Of a DNA stretch of 7,099 nucleotides, positions 1 through 6,915 are shown piece after piece. Each line of letters begins with the position of its first letter. The stretch's first letter is position 1. Position numbers and translations under genes: made by a program. Origin of the DNA: Tannerella sp. (GTDB taxonomy: Bacteria > Bacteroidota > Bacteroidia > Bacteroidales > Tannerellaceae). The DNA is taken from positions 1 to 7,099 of the forward strand of contig JAISJX010000158.1 in the NCBI GenBank assembly GCA_031261145.1, given 5' to 3'. Under the pieces are notes generated by a model, which searched no databases, had not been told where the DNA came from, and worked only from the letters and a program-made list of their open reading frames with translations.

Positions 1-827
1 TCCTGTATGACAACGATTTCTTTGGCAAGCAAACCAGCTTGACCGTATCGGGACAGTTGGAAGGTGAATTGGCTGCCATGGCGTTAGGTGCGATGTATAC
101 GTTCGGCCCGACGTTCCGCGCCGAAAATTCCAATACGCCCCGCCACTTGGCGGAGTTCTGGATGATTGAACCGGAAGTCGCTTTCAACGAAATCGCCGAA
201 AACATGCAGTTGGCCGAAGATTTCATCAAATACTGCGTACAGTGGGCATTAGACCATTGTATCGACGATATTCAGTTCCTGAATGACATGTTCGATAAGG
301 AATTGGTTGAACGGCTGCATTTTGTGTTAAAACAACAGTTTGTCCGTTTACCCTATACCGAAGGCGTCCGGATATTGGAAGAGGCTGTCGCAAAAGGGCG
401 TAAATTTGAATTTCCGATTTTCTGGGGAGCGGATTTGGCCTCCGAACACGAACGTTATCTGGTGGAGGAGCATTTTAAATGCCCAGTTATCCTGACCGAC
501 TATCCGAAAGAAATCAAATCATTCTATATGAAGCAGAACGACGATGGTAAGACCGTTCGTGCCATGGATGTGCTGTTCCCGAAGATTGGAGAAATCATCG
601 GCGGTTCGCAACGTGAAGAAGACTACGACAAACTGTCTGCCCGTGCCAGGGAGATGGATGTACCCGAAAAAGATATATGGTGGTATCTTGATACCCGCCG
701 CTTCGGAACAGCGCCGCACGCCGGTTTCGGACTGGGCTTTGAACGTTTGTTGCTGTTTGTGACCGGCATGTCGAATATCAGGGACGTGATTCCGTTCCCG
801 CGCACGCCGAAAAATGCAGAATTTTAA
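1..827 (+). CDS. asnS: Asparaginyl-tRNA synthetase, C-terminal part (5' end outside window)
   Basis: AsnRS charges tRNA(Asn) with asparagine in the cytoplasm, using ATP. The reading frame is already open at position 3 ([20 protein letters not shown]), so the gene starts upstream of the window; the TTG at 39 is an internal codon, not a start. About 274 codons are visible. Class II synthetase motif 2 is seen as FRAE followed by [10 protein letters not shown] (from position 114), and motif 3 as GFGLGFER at 723-746, followed by the [11 protein letters not shown] ending typical of AsnRS and AspRS. The SGQLEGE stretch and the [12 protein letters not shown] segment favour AsnRS over AspRS. Bacterial AsnRS is usually about 465 residues, so the missing part should contain the N-terminal anticodon-binding OB fold and motif 1. 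The frame is intact to the TAA at 825-827. A beta-barrel gene follows 18 nt later on the same strand. Confidence 0.96.
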   Translation, partial: LYDNDFFGKQTSLTVSGQLEGELAAMALGAMYTFGPTFRAENSNTPRHLAEFWMIEPEVAFNEIAENMQLAEDFIKYCVQWALDHCIDDIQFLNDMFDKELVERLHFVLKQQFVRLPYTEGVRILEEAVAKGRKFEFPIFWGADLASEHERYLVEEHFKCPVILTDYPKEIKSFYMKQNDDGKTVRAMDVLFPKIGEIIGGSQREEDYDKLSARAREMDVPEKDIWWYLDTRRFGTAPHAGFGLGFERLLLFVTGMSNIRDVIPFPRTPKNAEF

Positions 828-832
828 TAAAT

Positions 833-838
833 AGGAGG
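833..838 (+). promoter_or_regulatory. Shine-Dalgarno sequence deciding the start of the beta-barrel gene
   Basis: AGGAGG lies 7 nt before the ATG at 846, which is ideal spacing, but only 1 nt before the in-frame ATG at 840, which is too close to work. It therefore favours 846 as the true start. Such a perfect Shine-Dalgarno is uncommon in Bacteroidales, and neither susC nor susD in this window has one. Confidence 0.7.
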
Positions 839-845
839 GATGTAT

Positions 846-1439
846 ATGAAAAGAGTATTTTTGGTAATCATGTTATTTTCTGCGCTATCCGCGAATGCAC
901 AGGTGCGTTTTGGATTGAAAGGCGGAATAGACCTTACATCGGTGAAATTTGATAAGGACATCATTGATGTAGATAATATAACAGGTTTTCATATTGGGCC
1001 TGTGATGGATGTGAACTTTAAGCCTTCTCATTTTGGGCTGGATATCGGTCTTTTATATGCCCGGAAAGGTTTTGAAGTGAAGAACAGGGAAGCCATTAAG
1101 AATGACTTTCTGGAAGTGCCTGTTCATCTGAAATGGACAGCTAAAACGCCTGTTGTCAAACCCTATCTGGCATTCGGCCCGTATTTCGGCTTTCGGATTG
1201 GAGGCGATAAGAATTGGGAAATAGAGCATCTTTTCAATGATGTCAAAGGCCAGATAGAAACCCGGAGTTTCAGCGGGGGACTGAATTTTATTGCAGGTCT
1301 CGAACTGTTTAACACATTGCAACTCGGACTGAACTATGGCTGGGCGTTGACGGATGATTACAAAACATTTGACGTGAACGATGTGAAGTGGTCGGGAAAA
1401 GCCCATACATGGTCGCTTACCGCCGCTCTCTTTTTCTGA
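846..1439 (+). CDS. Small outer-membrane beta-barrel protein (porin family)
   Basis: This is a protein of about 197 residues with a clear Sec signal peptide: MKR, then a hydrophobic stretch VFLVIMLFSALS, then ANA|Q as the likely signal peptidase I site after residue 18. The mature part opens with VRFGLKGGIDL, the usual first strand of the OMP_b-brl_2 type outer-membrane barrels of Bacteroidetes. Alternating hydrophobic and polar residues follow in several stretches, for example PYLAFGPYFGFRIGG and LQLGLNYGWALTDDY. It ends in LTAALFF, with the terminal Phe that helps barrel insertion. About 180 mature residues suit an eight-strand barrel, which is an inference. The start at 846 is preferred to the in-frame ATG at 840 because of the AGGAGG at 833-838. 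It lies 18 nt after asnS and is probably co-transcribed with it. The specific function is unknown; structural, adhesive or small-pore roles are all possible. Confidence 0.88.
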   Translation: MKRVFLVIMLFSALSANAQVRFGLKGGIDLTSVKFDKDIIDVDNITGFHIGPVMDVNFKPSHFGLDIGLLYARKGFEVKNREAIKNDFLEVPVHLKWTAKTPVVKPYLAFGPYFGFRIGGDKNWEIEHLFNDVKGQIETRSFSGGLNFIAGLELFNTLQLGLNYGWALTDDYKTFDVNDVKWSGKAHTWSLTAALFF

Positions 1440-1820
1440 TTGAAAATAACCGTTGCGTTGCTTGCGTTGATTGGATTTTGATTCCACTCCACGTTGATGG
1501 GATTCCAAATTCCATCTCTTTTATTATCAGGATTTTCAATCCGTTGTCATTCTAACAAATACAGCGGATTGTAAATATCCCTGACTTGTTTATACCCCCA
1601 AACACCGCCTTTGCGAGAGCTGTATGAATATTTTTAACAAACGAAAATGACGGATAGAATCCCTTCTTTTTAAATCTACCCTTGCCCCTTGCATAAAAAA
1701 TGAAAAATAACCGAAAATATTTTCTTATTTTCAGTGAGTAAATCGGGCGATTAGCAATGAATTAGTTAAAATAGAACAAACAAATGGCGGTATTTTATAA
1801 AAAAAATAATGCTAAAAAAG
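1440..1820. other. Intergenic region without a recognisable gene
   Basis: About 380 bp with no convincing coding frame on either strand and no tRNA or CRISPR pattern. The left part has short reiterations: TTGCGTTG at 1453-1460 and 1462-1469, and ATTCCA at 1481, 1502 and 1509. An imperfect 11-bp inverted repeat lies at 1537-1571. The right part (about 1680-1820) becomes very AT-rich, as expected upstream of a Bacteroidales promoter. No strong intrinsic terminator with a T-tract is seen after the beta-barrel gene. Confidence 0.6.
1537..1571. repeat. Imperfect 11-bp inverted repeat, possible weak terminator
   Basis: CAATCCGTTGT (1537-1547) pairs with ACAGCGGATTG (1561-1571) across a 13-nt loop; ten Watson-Crick pairs and one G-U pair form as RNA. 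It is the best hairpin between the beta-barrel gene and the susC promoter, so it could end the asnS-barrel transcript or stabilise its 3' end. There is no T-run after either arm, so it is not a standard intrinsic terminator. Confidence 0.4.
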
Positions 1821-1821
1821 T

Positions 1822-1851
1822 TTTGTGGAATAGAAATTTTACGTATATTTG
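1822..1851 (+). promoter_or_regulatory. Bacteroidetes-type housekeeping promoter for susCD
   Basis: TATATTTG at 1844-1851 fits the Bacteroides -7 consensus TAnnTTTG. TTTG at 1822-1825 fits the -33 element, with an 18-nt spacer, close to the known preferred distance. The surrounding 1801-1850 is only about 18% G+C. Transcription would start near 1857-1860, giving a susC leader of roughly 125 nt. It is the only full match found upstream of susC. Confidence 0.7.
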
Positions 1852-1875
1852 TGGCATGTTTCAGTCGAGATAAAC

Positions 1876-1959
1876 GGACTTCGTCTTAGCTGGGATTGTC
1901 GTATCATGAAAGGGTCAAGCGAAGACCACGTCAGGACAATTTTGAATTTTTAGAAGTCC
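1876..1959 (+). promoter_or_regulatory. Predicted structured 5' leader of the susC transcript
   Basis: Three nested complementary pairs are visible: GGACTTC (1876-1882) with GAAGTCC (1953-1959), ATTGTC (1895-1900) with GACAAT (1935-1940), and GGTC (1913-1916) with GACC (1924-1927). G-U pairs can lengthen the middle stem outward. The segment 1861-1935 is about 49% G+C, while the sequence on both sides is about 20%, which stands out for an untranslated region. A role in regulating susC expression is inference; it matches no riboswitch class I recognise. It contains a 15-codon open frame at 1906-1953. Confidence 0.4.
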
Positions 1960-1981
1960 CTTAATTTAAAAAATACATGTT

Positions 1982-4933
1982 ATGAATTATGTTTTAATCA
2001 AAGAAGCAAAAAAAATTGCTATTGTGTTCATTCATCTACTGTTTTGTTTTGTCTTTATACAGGAAAGCATGGCTCAACAAACTATCACTGTTAAAGGTAC
2101 GGTAACGGATGAATCAGGCGAACCGCTTATCGGCGTCAGTGTTGTCCAGAAAAACACTACAAACGGTATAGCGACGGATGTGGAAGGTAACTTTATCTTG
2201 AATGTACCCGGAAACGCTACGCTGACTGTTTCCTATATCGGGTATATATCTCAGGAAGTTCCGGTATCTAACAGAACTGCTTTGTCCATTCGGATAAAGG
2301 AAGATGTCAAAGCCTTGGAAGAAATCGTCGTTGTTGGTTACGGTACCATGCAAAAGAAGCAGGTAACGAGTTCTATCACCTCGCTCTCTGCACGCGATCT
2401 GCCGCAGGGCGTAGGCGGAGCGTCAATCGCCACTGCTTTGCAAGGCAAGGTGGGCGGCTTAGTGATGTCGGGGACAACCAGCCCCAATTCCGGTAACACC
2501 TTCCAGTTGCGCGGTATGGCGTCTATCAACACCTCGCGCTCTCCGCTGATTGTGATTGACGGAATGCCCGGCGGCGACATCCGTACCATCGTGCAGGAAG
2601 ACATCCAGTCTATCGACGTACTGAAGGACGCCTCTGCCGGAGCTATCTACGGTACACGCGCCACCGGTGGCGTGATCTTGATCACCACCAAACAGGCGAA
2701 ATCCAACGAGCTAAAGATGAGCTATACCGGCGAGGTGACGTTCAAACAAGCCTTCGGTCAGCCCGACATGTTGAATGCTCAGGATTATATGAGTACCTAC
2801 GGAGGCGCCAAGAACAACTACGGGCATGATACCGACTGGTGGAAAGAGGCATTGAACGACGATGCAACCTCGAACCGTCACGTGCTGACTATCCATGGCG
2901 GAGCCGAGAATGCCCGCATTTATGCCACCATGATGTACGACGACAATCGCGGTATCCTGCAAGGCGACGCACGCGAGGACTATGCCGGGCGTATCAACAC
3001 GGACTTCAAACTCCTCAAGGGATGGTTGGATATCAATACTCACATCAGTTACCGTCAGGCGAAACGTACCCAGAATAAACCTTCTATCGAAGGTATCATG
3101 CGCGCCAACCCGACACAAATGATTTATGATCCCGGCAGCCAGACAGGATTCAACATCTGGACTGATGGCGACAACACGGAAATGAACGAGATCGGCGAAG
3201 CCGCGCTGAAAACCGACGAGGGCCTCGACAAATGGTTTCGTCCCGATGTGACGCTTAAACTCAACATCCTGCCTGTCGAAGGTCTCTCGTATCGCCAGAC
3301 GGCAGGTTACGAGAATCGCCAGTGGGAAAGGCATTACTACCGCTCCATGTTCTCCCGCGAAGAAATAAGAGCCGGGCGCAAGGGTTGGGCTGAACTTGAA
3401 TTCAGCAAAACCGAACTGCTCAATACCGATGGTTATCTCTCCTATATCAAAGGATTTGGCGATCATAGCATCAATGCCGTGGCGGGATACAGCTACTTTG
3501 AGCAAAACAACGAGAATTTTAATGCCAAAAACGGCCACTTCACCAATGATCTCGTCAAATTCTGGAACATCGGCGAAGGTGCGCGTCTGAAAGAAGGCAC
3601 AGCCGAAATGGGCTCCTCAAAGGGAATCACACAGCGCTTGTTGGCTTATTTCGCCCGCGCCAACTATTCCTATAAGGATACATACATGGCTACCGCCTCC
3701 ATCCGCCGGGAAGGATCGAGCAAGTTTGCCGCCAAGAATCGCTGGGGAAACTTCTGGTCTGCCTCTGCCGGATGGCGTCTCTCGAATGAATCTTTCCTGA
3801 AAGATGTCAGCTTTGTGAACGACCTCAAGCTCCGCCTCGCTTATGGTGTGACGGGTAACGAAGGTTTCTCCGCCGATTATGCCGCCAAAATGTACGGATC
3901 CGATACCCGCTGGTTATTACCTGACGGCAGTTGGGCCTACTCTTATGGCGTAACGAGGAATATCAACGACGTACTCGGCTGGGAAGAAAAGCACGAGTGG
4001 AACATCGGGCTTGACTATTCGCTTTTCGATAACCGCCTCTACGGTAAGTTTGACCTCTACCGTCGCAATATAGAGGGACTTATATACAATGTGCAGGTTC
4101 CGCAGCCGCCCAACACCGAGTCGGAGATGTACAAGAATATCGGTACGATGAGAAATAGCGGATGGGAATTTGAAATCGGCGCCGATGTGGTGCGCTCCAG
4201 AGATTGGAACTACAACACCTCGCTCAACCTGAGCCATAATGAAACCGTTATCGGTACGCTCTGGGGAAACCAAACCTTTATCAACGGCGATTACATCAAT
4301 AACTGGGTACAATATGCACACCGTATCGAAGAAGGCGCCAAAGTGGGCAGCTACTTCCTCTATCCTTATGCAGGCATCAGCGATGATGGACAAATCCAGA
4401 TATATAATAAGGACGGCGAAATCATCAAGGGCGATGATGGTCGCGTAGATGACCGCATATACCAGGGTAATTTCATGCCCACCCTCATGGCAGGATGGTC
4501 GCACAACCTGAGCTACAAGAACTGGTCGCTCAACCTGACCCTCACCAGTTGGATAGACTACGACATTTACAATGGCGTAGAAATCCTGTATGGACTGAAG
4601 ACCGTTGCGCAGGGCAATATGCTCTACGACGCAATCAAAAAGAATGATAACATTACCGGACGTCCCCAGCCGTGCGACTATTTCCTCTATGATGGCACTT
4701 TCCTCAAGATTCAGAACTTCACGGTGGGCTATACCTTGCCGATGAGGAAATACACCAACTTGGTGGATAATGTCAAACTCTATGTAACGGGCAACGACGT
4801 CTATACCTTCACCAAGTATCGGGGACTGAATCCCGCTGTGGACATTACCGGCTGGGATACGGGTATCGAGAAAGCGAGCGGCATTTATCCGCAAACCCGT
4901 ACGTTTACCCTCGGACTTCAACTGAATTTCTAA
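1982..4933 (+). CDS. SusC/RagA-family TonB-dependent outer-membrane transporter
   Basis: This 983-residue protein imports a SusD-captured nutrient across the outer membrane, powered by TonB-ExbBD. The signal peptide is a basic start, a hydrophobic run IAIVFIHLLFCFVFI and a likely cleavage SMA|QQ after residue 31. A carboxypeptidase-regulatory-like beta-sandwich follows at about 35-110 (VKGTVTDESGEPLIGVSV, ATDVEGNF, SYIGY), then the TonB-box region EEIVVVGYG at 113-121. The plug spans about 125-237, including the SusC signature (PLIVIDGMPGG, SIDVLKDASAGAIYGTRATG, GVILITTK). The rest is barrel, ending in TLGLQLNF with the terminal Phe. The length is normal for the family (about 950-1100). There is no STN domain between signal peptide and beta-sandwich, so signalling through an anti-sigma factor is unlikely. 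The start at 1982 is the only Met that gives a complete signal peptide; no Shine-Dalgarno is present, only an A/T-rich leader. susD follows after 20 nt. The substrate cannot be predicted from sequence. Confidence 0.96.
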   Translation: MNYVLIKEAKKIAIVFIHLLFCFVFIQESMAQQTITVKGTVTDESGEPLIGVSVVQKNTTNGIATDVEGNFILNVPGNATLTVSYIGYISQEVPVSNRTALSIRIKEDVKALEEIVVVGYGTMQKKQVTSSITSLSARDLPQGVGGASIATALQGKVGGLVMSGTTSPNSGNTFQLRGMASINTSRSPLIVIDGMPGGDIRTIVQEDIQSIDVLKDASAGAIYGTRATGGVILITTKQAKSNELKMSYTGEVTFKQAFGQPDMLNAQDYMSTYGGAKNNYGHDTDWWKEALNDDATSNRHVLTIHGGAENARIYATMMYDDNRGILQGDAREDYAGRINTDFKLLKGWLDINTHISYRQAKRTQNKPSIEGIMRANPTQMIYDPGSQTGFNIWTDGDNTEMNEIGEAALKTDEGLDKWFRPDVTLKLNILPVEGLSYRQTAGYENRQWERHYYRSMFSREEIRAGRKGWAELEFSKTELLNTDGYLSYIKGFGDHSINAVAGYSYFEQNNENFNAKNGHFTNDLVKFWNIGEGARLKEGTAEMGSSKGITQRLLAYFARANYSYKDTYMATASIRREGSSKFAAKNRWGNFWSASAGWRLSNESFLKDVSFVNDLKLRLAYGVTGNEGFSADYAAKMYGSDTRWLLPDGSWAYSYGVTRNINDVLGWEEKHEWNIGLDYSLFDNRLYGKFDLYRRNIEGLIYNVQVPQPPNTESEMYKNIGTMRNSGWEFEIGADVVRSRDWNYNTSLNLSHNETVIGTLWGNQTFINGDYINNWVQYAHRIEEGAKVGSYFLYPYAGISDDGQIQIYNKDGEIIKGDDGRVDDRIYQGNFMPTLMAGWSHNLSYKNWSLNLTLTSWIDYDIYNGVEILYGLKTVAQGNMLYDAIKKNDNITGRPQPCDYFLYDGTFLKIQNFTVGYTLPMRKYTNLVDNVKLYVTGNDVYTFTKYRGLNPAVDITGWDTGIEKASGIYPQTRTFTLGLQLNF

Positions 4934-4953
4934 TCACATAAAAAAGAATTAAA

Positions 4954-6693
4954 ATGGAAAAGTATAAATTTTTTAGTACCGTCATCGCCATTGTGGTGAT
5001 CTCCGCAATTTATCAGTCTTGCAGTGTCGAGCCGGAGTATTATTCGCAATCGACACCTAATTTGTTCTTCGATACCCAATCGAAGGTCTATCAGCGTATG
5101 GGGCGTCCTTTCACCCACTGGGCATGGTCGCAGGCTGATAATCAAGCTCATTCAAGTTTGAAGATGCTTCAAGAATACACAACCGACGAGATGCTGACTC
5201 CCTCTCGTTATAACGACTGGTACGACGGCGGAGCCTACCTGCGCCAGTACCAACATGACTTTACGCCAACCACCGGCGGCGTAAACGATGCGTGGCGCGC
5301 CTTCTCAATGGGTGTGGCGCAAACATGGAGCGCTAAAGATGACATCGACGAGTATGTTGATTTCGATGCACTTGGTTTTCCTGCCGGTAGCCGCGATGCC
5401 GTGCTGATGCAACTTCAGACCCTGGCCGCTTTCTTTTATCTGAGTGGGCTTGACCTCTTCGGCGGCGTGCCGCTCTACACCAGTAATAAAGGAGATGCGT
5501 TGCCTCGCTCCACCGACGAAGAAACCTTCACCTTTATTGAGAACCTGCTGAAGGAAGCCATCCCCAAACTGCCAAAGAAGACAACGCTTGGCGCCATGGA
5601 AACAGGCAGTATCAACCAGGCCACAGGCGCTCTCCTGTTAGCACGCCTCTACTTCAATGCCGTGCCCTACATCCGTCAGGACAAATTCGCCGAATGTGCC
5701 GCCCTCTGTCAGGGAATCATCAACGGCGATTATGGCGCCTACAAACTTGATACAGACTGGACCAACATCTTTGGCTTCGACAACGACCGCTCGCCCGAGA
5801 TAATCTGGACCGTACCAAGTCAAAACGCCCAGAGCGAACGCAGTACAGGGCCTCATTCCAACCACTATGGTATGGGTGAATATTGGGACAACGGTGAAAT
5901 AGGAAATCGAAACAACGGTTTCTGTCTCGTGCCATCGCTTGATGTGAATGGCAAGTCGTATCTGTATGGTAGCAGCGATCCAAGTCCGAAGGGGACATAC
6001 CGTCTCGGCAGTCCTTTTGGTAAATTCCATGAAAAGGATGTACGCAAGCAACTTAATGCGTATGAAGGAGGAGGAAAATGGCGTGGTATGTTCTATTTCG
6101 GGCCAATGATTAATCCTGTTACAGGCAGTATCTGCCATGGTGGTAACCGCCAAGTCAAGCCAACGGAAGTATTGGTGATAGTTGACCAAATCGCCCGCAT
6201 CTTTCCGCAAGCAGGCGCCGAAGCCGACTATGGTAAAGAAGGCGCTCGCTGGGGCGAAGAAAACTCCGGTGTTCGTCTGGCAAAATTCTCTCCCATCCCA
6301 TGGCTGTCCGAAAAAACGCTGAAGGGCAATCCCGACATCCCCGTATTACGCTTGGCAGAGGTTTACTACATGCTTGCCGAGTGCAAAATGCGGGCAGGCG
6401 ATAAGGCCGTAGCTGCCGATCTAATCAATCAGGTACGCACACGTTACTTCACGGACGGCGATCCGGATCCCGTGACTGCCGCCAACCTCGACGAGTGGCG
6501 TCTCCTGGACGAATGGCTGATTGAATTTCTCGGCGAAGGACGTCGCCGCACCGACCTCATCCGCTGGAACAAATATACCACAGAAGCATGGTGGGACAAA
6601 CCGGCTGATAACAAGCCGCACTACAACCGTTTCCCCATTCCTGAACAGGCTATGAACAGCAATAACCTGATCGAGCAGAATCCGGGATATTAA
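4954..6693 (+). CDS. SusD/RagB-family nutrient-binding surface lipoprotein
   Basis: This 579-residue partner of the upstream SusC acts as the hinged extracellular lid that binds ligand. The N terminus is a lipoprotein signal: MEKYKFF, a hydrophobic VIAIVVISAIY and a relaxed lipobox YQSC, with Cys23 as the lipidated residue. The next residues SVEPE are acidic, in keeping with Bacteroidetes surface-export signals. TPR-like helical segments include LQTLAAFFYLSGLDLFGGVP (about 154-173) and INQATGALLLARLYFNA (about 220-236), followed by the family-typical SPEIIWTV. The C-terminal SusD domain shows VLRLAEVYYMLAECKMRAGD, then EFLGEGRRRTDLIRWNKY (about 524-541) and the closing PIPEQAMNSNNLIEQNPGY. 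The length is usual for the family. The start follows AAAAAAGAATTAAA, without a Shine-Dalgarno. It is the last gene of the unit, with a strong terminator 30 nt downstream. Ligand unknown; the many Trp and Tyr residues suit glycan stacking but do not prove it. Confidence 0.95.
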   Translation: MEKYKFFSTVIAIVVISAIYQSCSVEPEYYSQSTPNLFFDTQSKVYQRMGRPFTHWAWSQADNQAHSSLKMLQEYTTDEMLTPSRYNDWYDGGAYLRQYQHDFTPTTGGVNDAWRAFSMGVAQTWSAKDDIDEYVDFDALGFPAGSRDAVLMQLQTLAAFFYLSGLDLFGGVPLYTSNKGDALPRSTDEETFTFIENLLKEAIPKLPKKTTLGAMETGSINQATGALLLARLYFNAVPYIRQDKFAECAALCQGIINGDYGAYKLDTDWTNIFGFDNDRSPEIIWTVPSQNAQSERSTGPHSNHYGMGEYWDNGEIGNRNNGFCLVPSLDVNGKSYLYGSSDPSPKGTYRLGSPFGKFHEKDVRKQLNAYEGGGKWRGMFYFGPMINPVTGSICHGGNRQVKPTEVLVIVDQIARIFPQAGAEADYGKEGARWGEENSGVRLAKFSPIPWLSEKTLKGNPDIPVLRLAEVYYMLAECKMRAGDKAVAADLINQVRTRYFTDGDPDPVTAANLDEWRLLDEWLIEFLGEGRRRTDLIRWNKYTTEAWWDKPADNKPHYNRFPIPEQAMNSNNLIEQNPGY

Positions 6694-6723
6694 TAATTTG
6701 TAAGGGAATATATCCCAATAAAC

Positions 6724-6760
6724 CAAAAAGAGAATTGCATAGTTTGTAATTCTCTTTTTG
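6724..6760. terminator. Strong intrinsic terminator after susD, probably bidirectional
   Basis: AAAAAGAGAATT (6725-6736) pairs perfectly with AATTCTCTTTTT (6748-6759). An outer C-G pair (6724/6760) and three inner pairs (GCA with TGT, one of them G-U) extend the stem to about 16 bp, with a 5-nt loop TAGTT. The run of five T at the 3' side, mirrored by five A on the 5' side, means it can act in both directions: for susD on the plus strand and for any minus-strand transcript coming from the right. The stop codon of susD is 30 nt upstream. Confidence 0.88.
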
Positions 6761-6794
6761 ATCTATTTTCTCAGGTCTTTTACCTTTTTATTGT

Positions 6795-6832
6795 TACATA
6801 TCTATGTATCTTTGCTCGTTTTTGCAAAGATA
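6795..6832. repeat. Two overlapping palindromes carrying outward and inward -7-like boxes
   Basis: TACATA-TC-TATGTA (6795-6808) overlaps by two bases a second inverted repeat, TATCTTTGC (6807-6815) and GCAAAGATA (6824-6832) with an 8-nt T-rich loop. TATCTTTG matches the Bacteroidetes -7 consensus TAnnTTTG, and because of the inverted repeat it occurs on both strands. No convincing -33 TTTG is seen at the right distance on either strand, so promoter activity is uncertain. It could equally be an operator or a site left by a mobile element. Confidence 0.45.
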
Positions 6833-6915
6833 GCGTTTCCGGTGTAGCGTGGATGCCAATGTTGTCAATTCATCATCGACAATCCGGTTTTCTGTTTACA
6901 CGCTTTTGGGAGAAT

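Noticed and set aside
840..845. ATG at 840 as start of the barrel gene
   Set aside because: Only 1 nt after AGGAGG, too close for initiation; ATG at 846 has ideal spacing and gives a standard MKR signal peptide.
1053..1508. 151-codon minus-strand frame overlapping the barrel gene
   Set aside because: Most of it is opposite the beta-barrel gene, which has a signal peptide, ribosome site and terminal Phe; the antisense translation has no such support.
1713..1732. GAAAATA/TATTTTC hairpin as a terminator
   Set aside because: Seven pairs, six of them... A-T apart from one G-C, inside strongly AT-rich DNA; such stems are expected by chance there and no plus-strand T-run follows.
1440..1981. Invertible promoter (phase-variation switch) upstream of susC
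   Set aside because: Some Bacteroides surface loci use them, so I looked for a pair of inverted repeats flanking the promoter at 1822-1851; none of useful length was visible.
2711..3538. 275-codon open frame on the minus strand inside susC
   Set aside because: It lies fully opposite the clear SusC reading frame, shows no family motif, and is explained by the codon bias of the real gene.
3917..4921. 334-codon open frame on the minus strand inside susC
   Set aside because: Long but fully antisense to the conserved barrel region, with no signal or domain I recognise; a shadow of susC codon use.
5638..6210. 190-codon open frame on the minus strand inside susD
   Set aside because: Antisense to well-conserved SusD sequence, no recognisable motif, no promoter or start signal.
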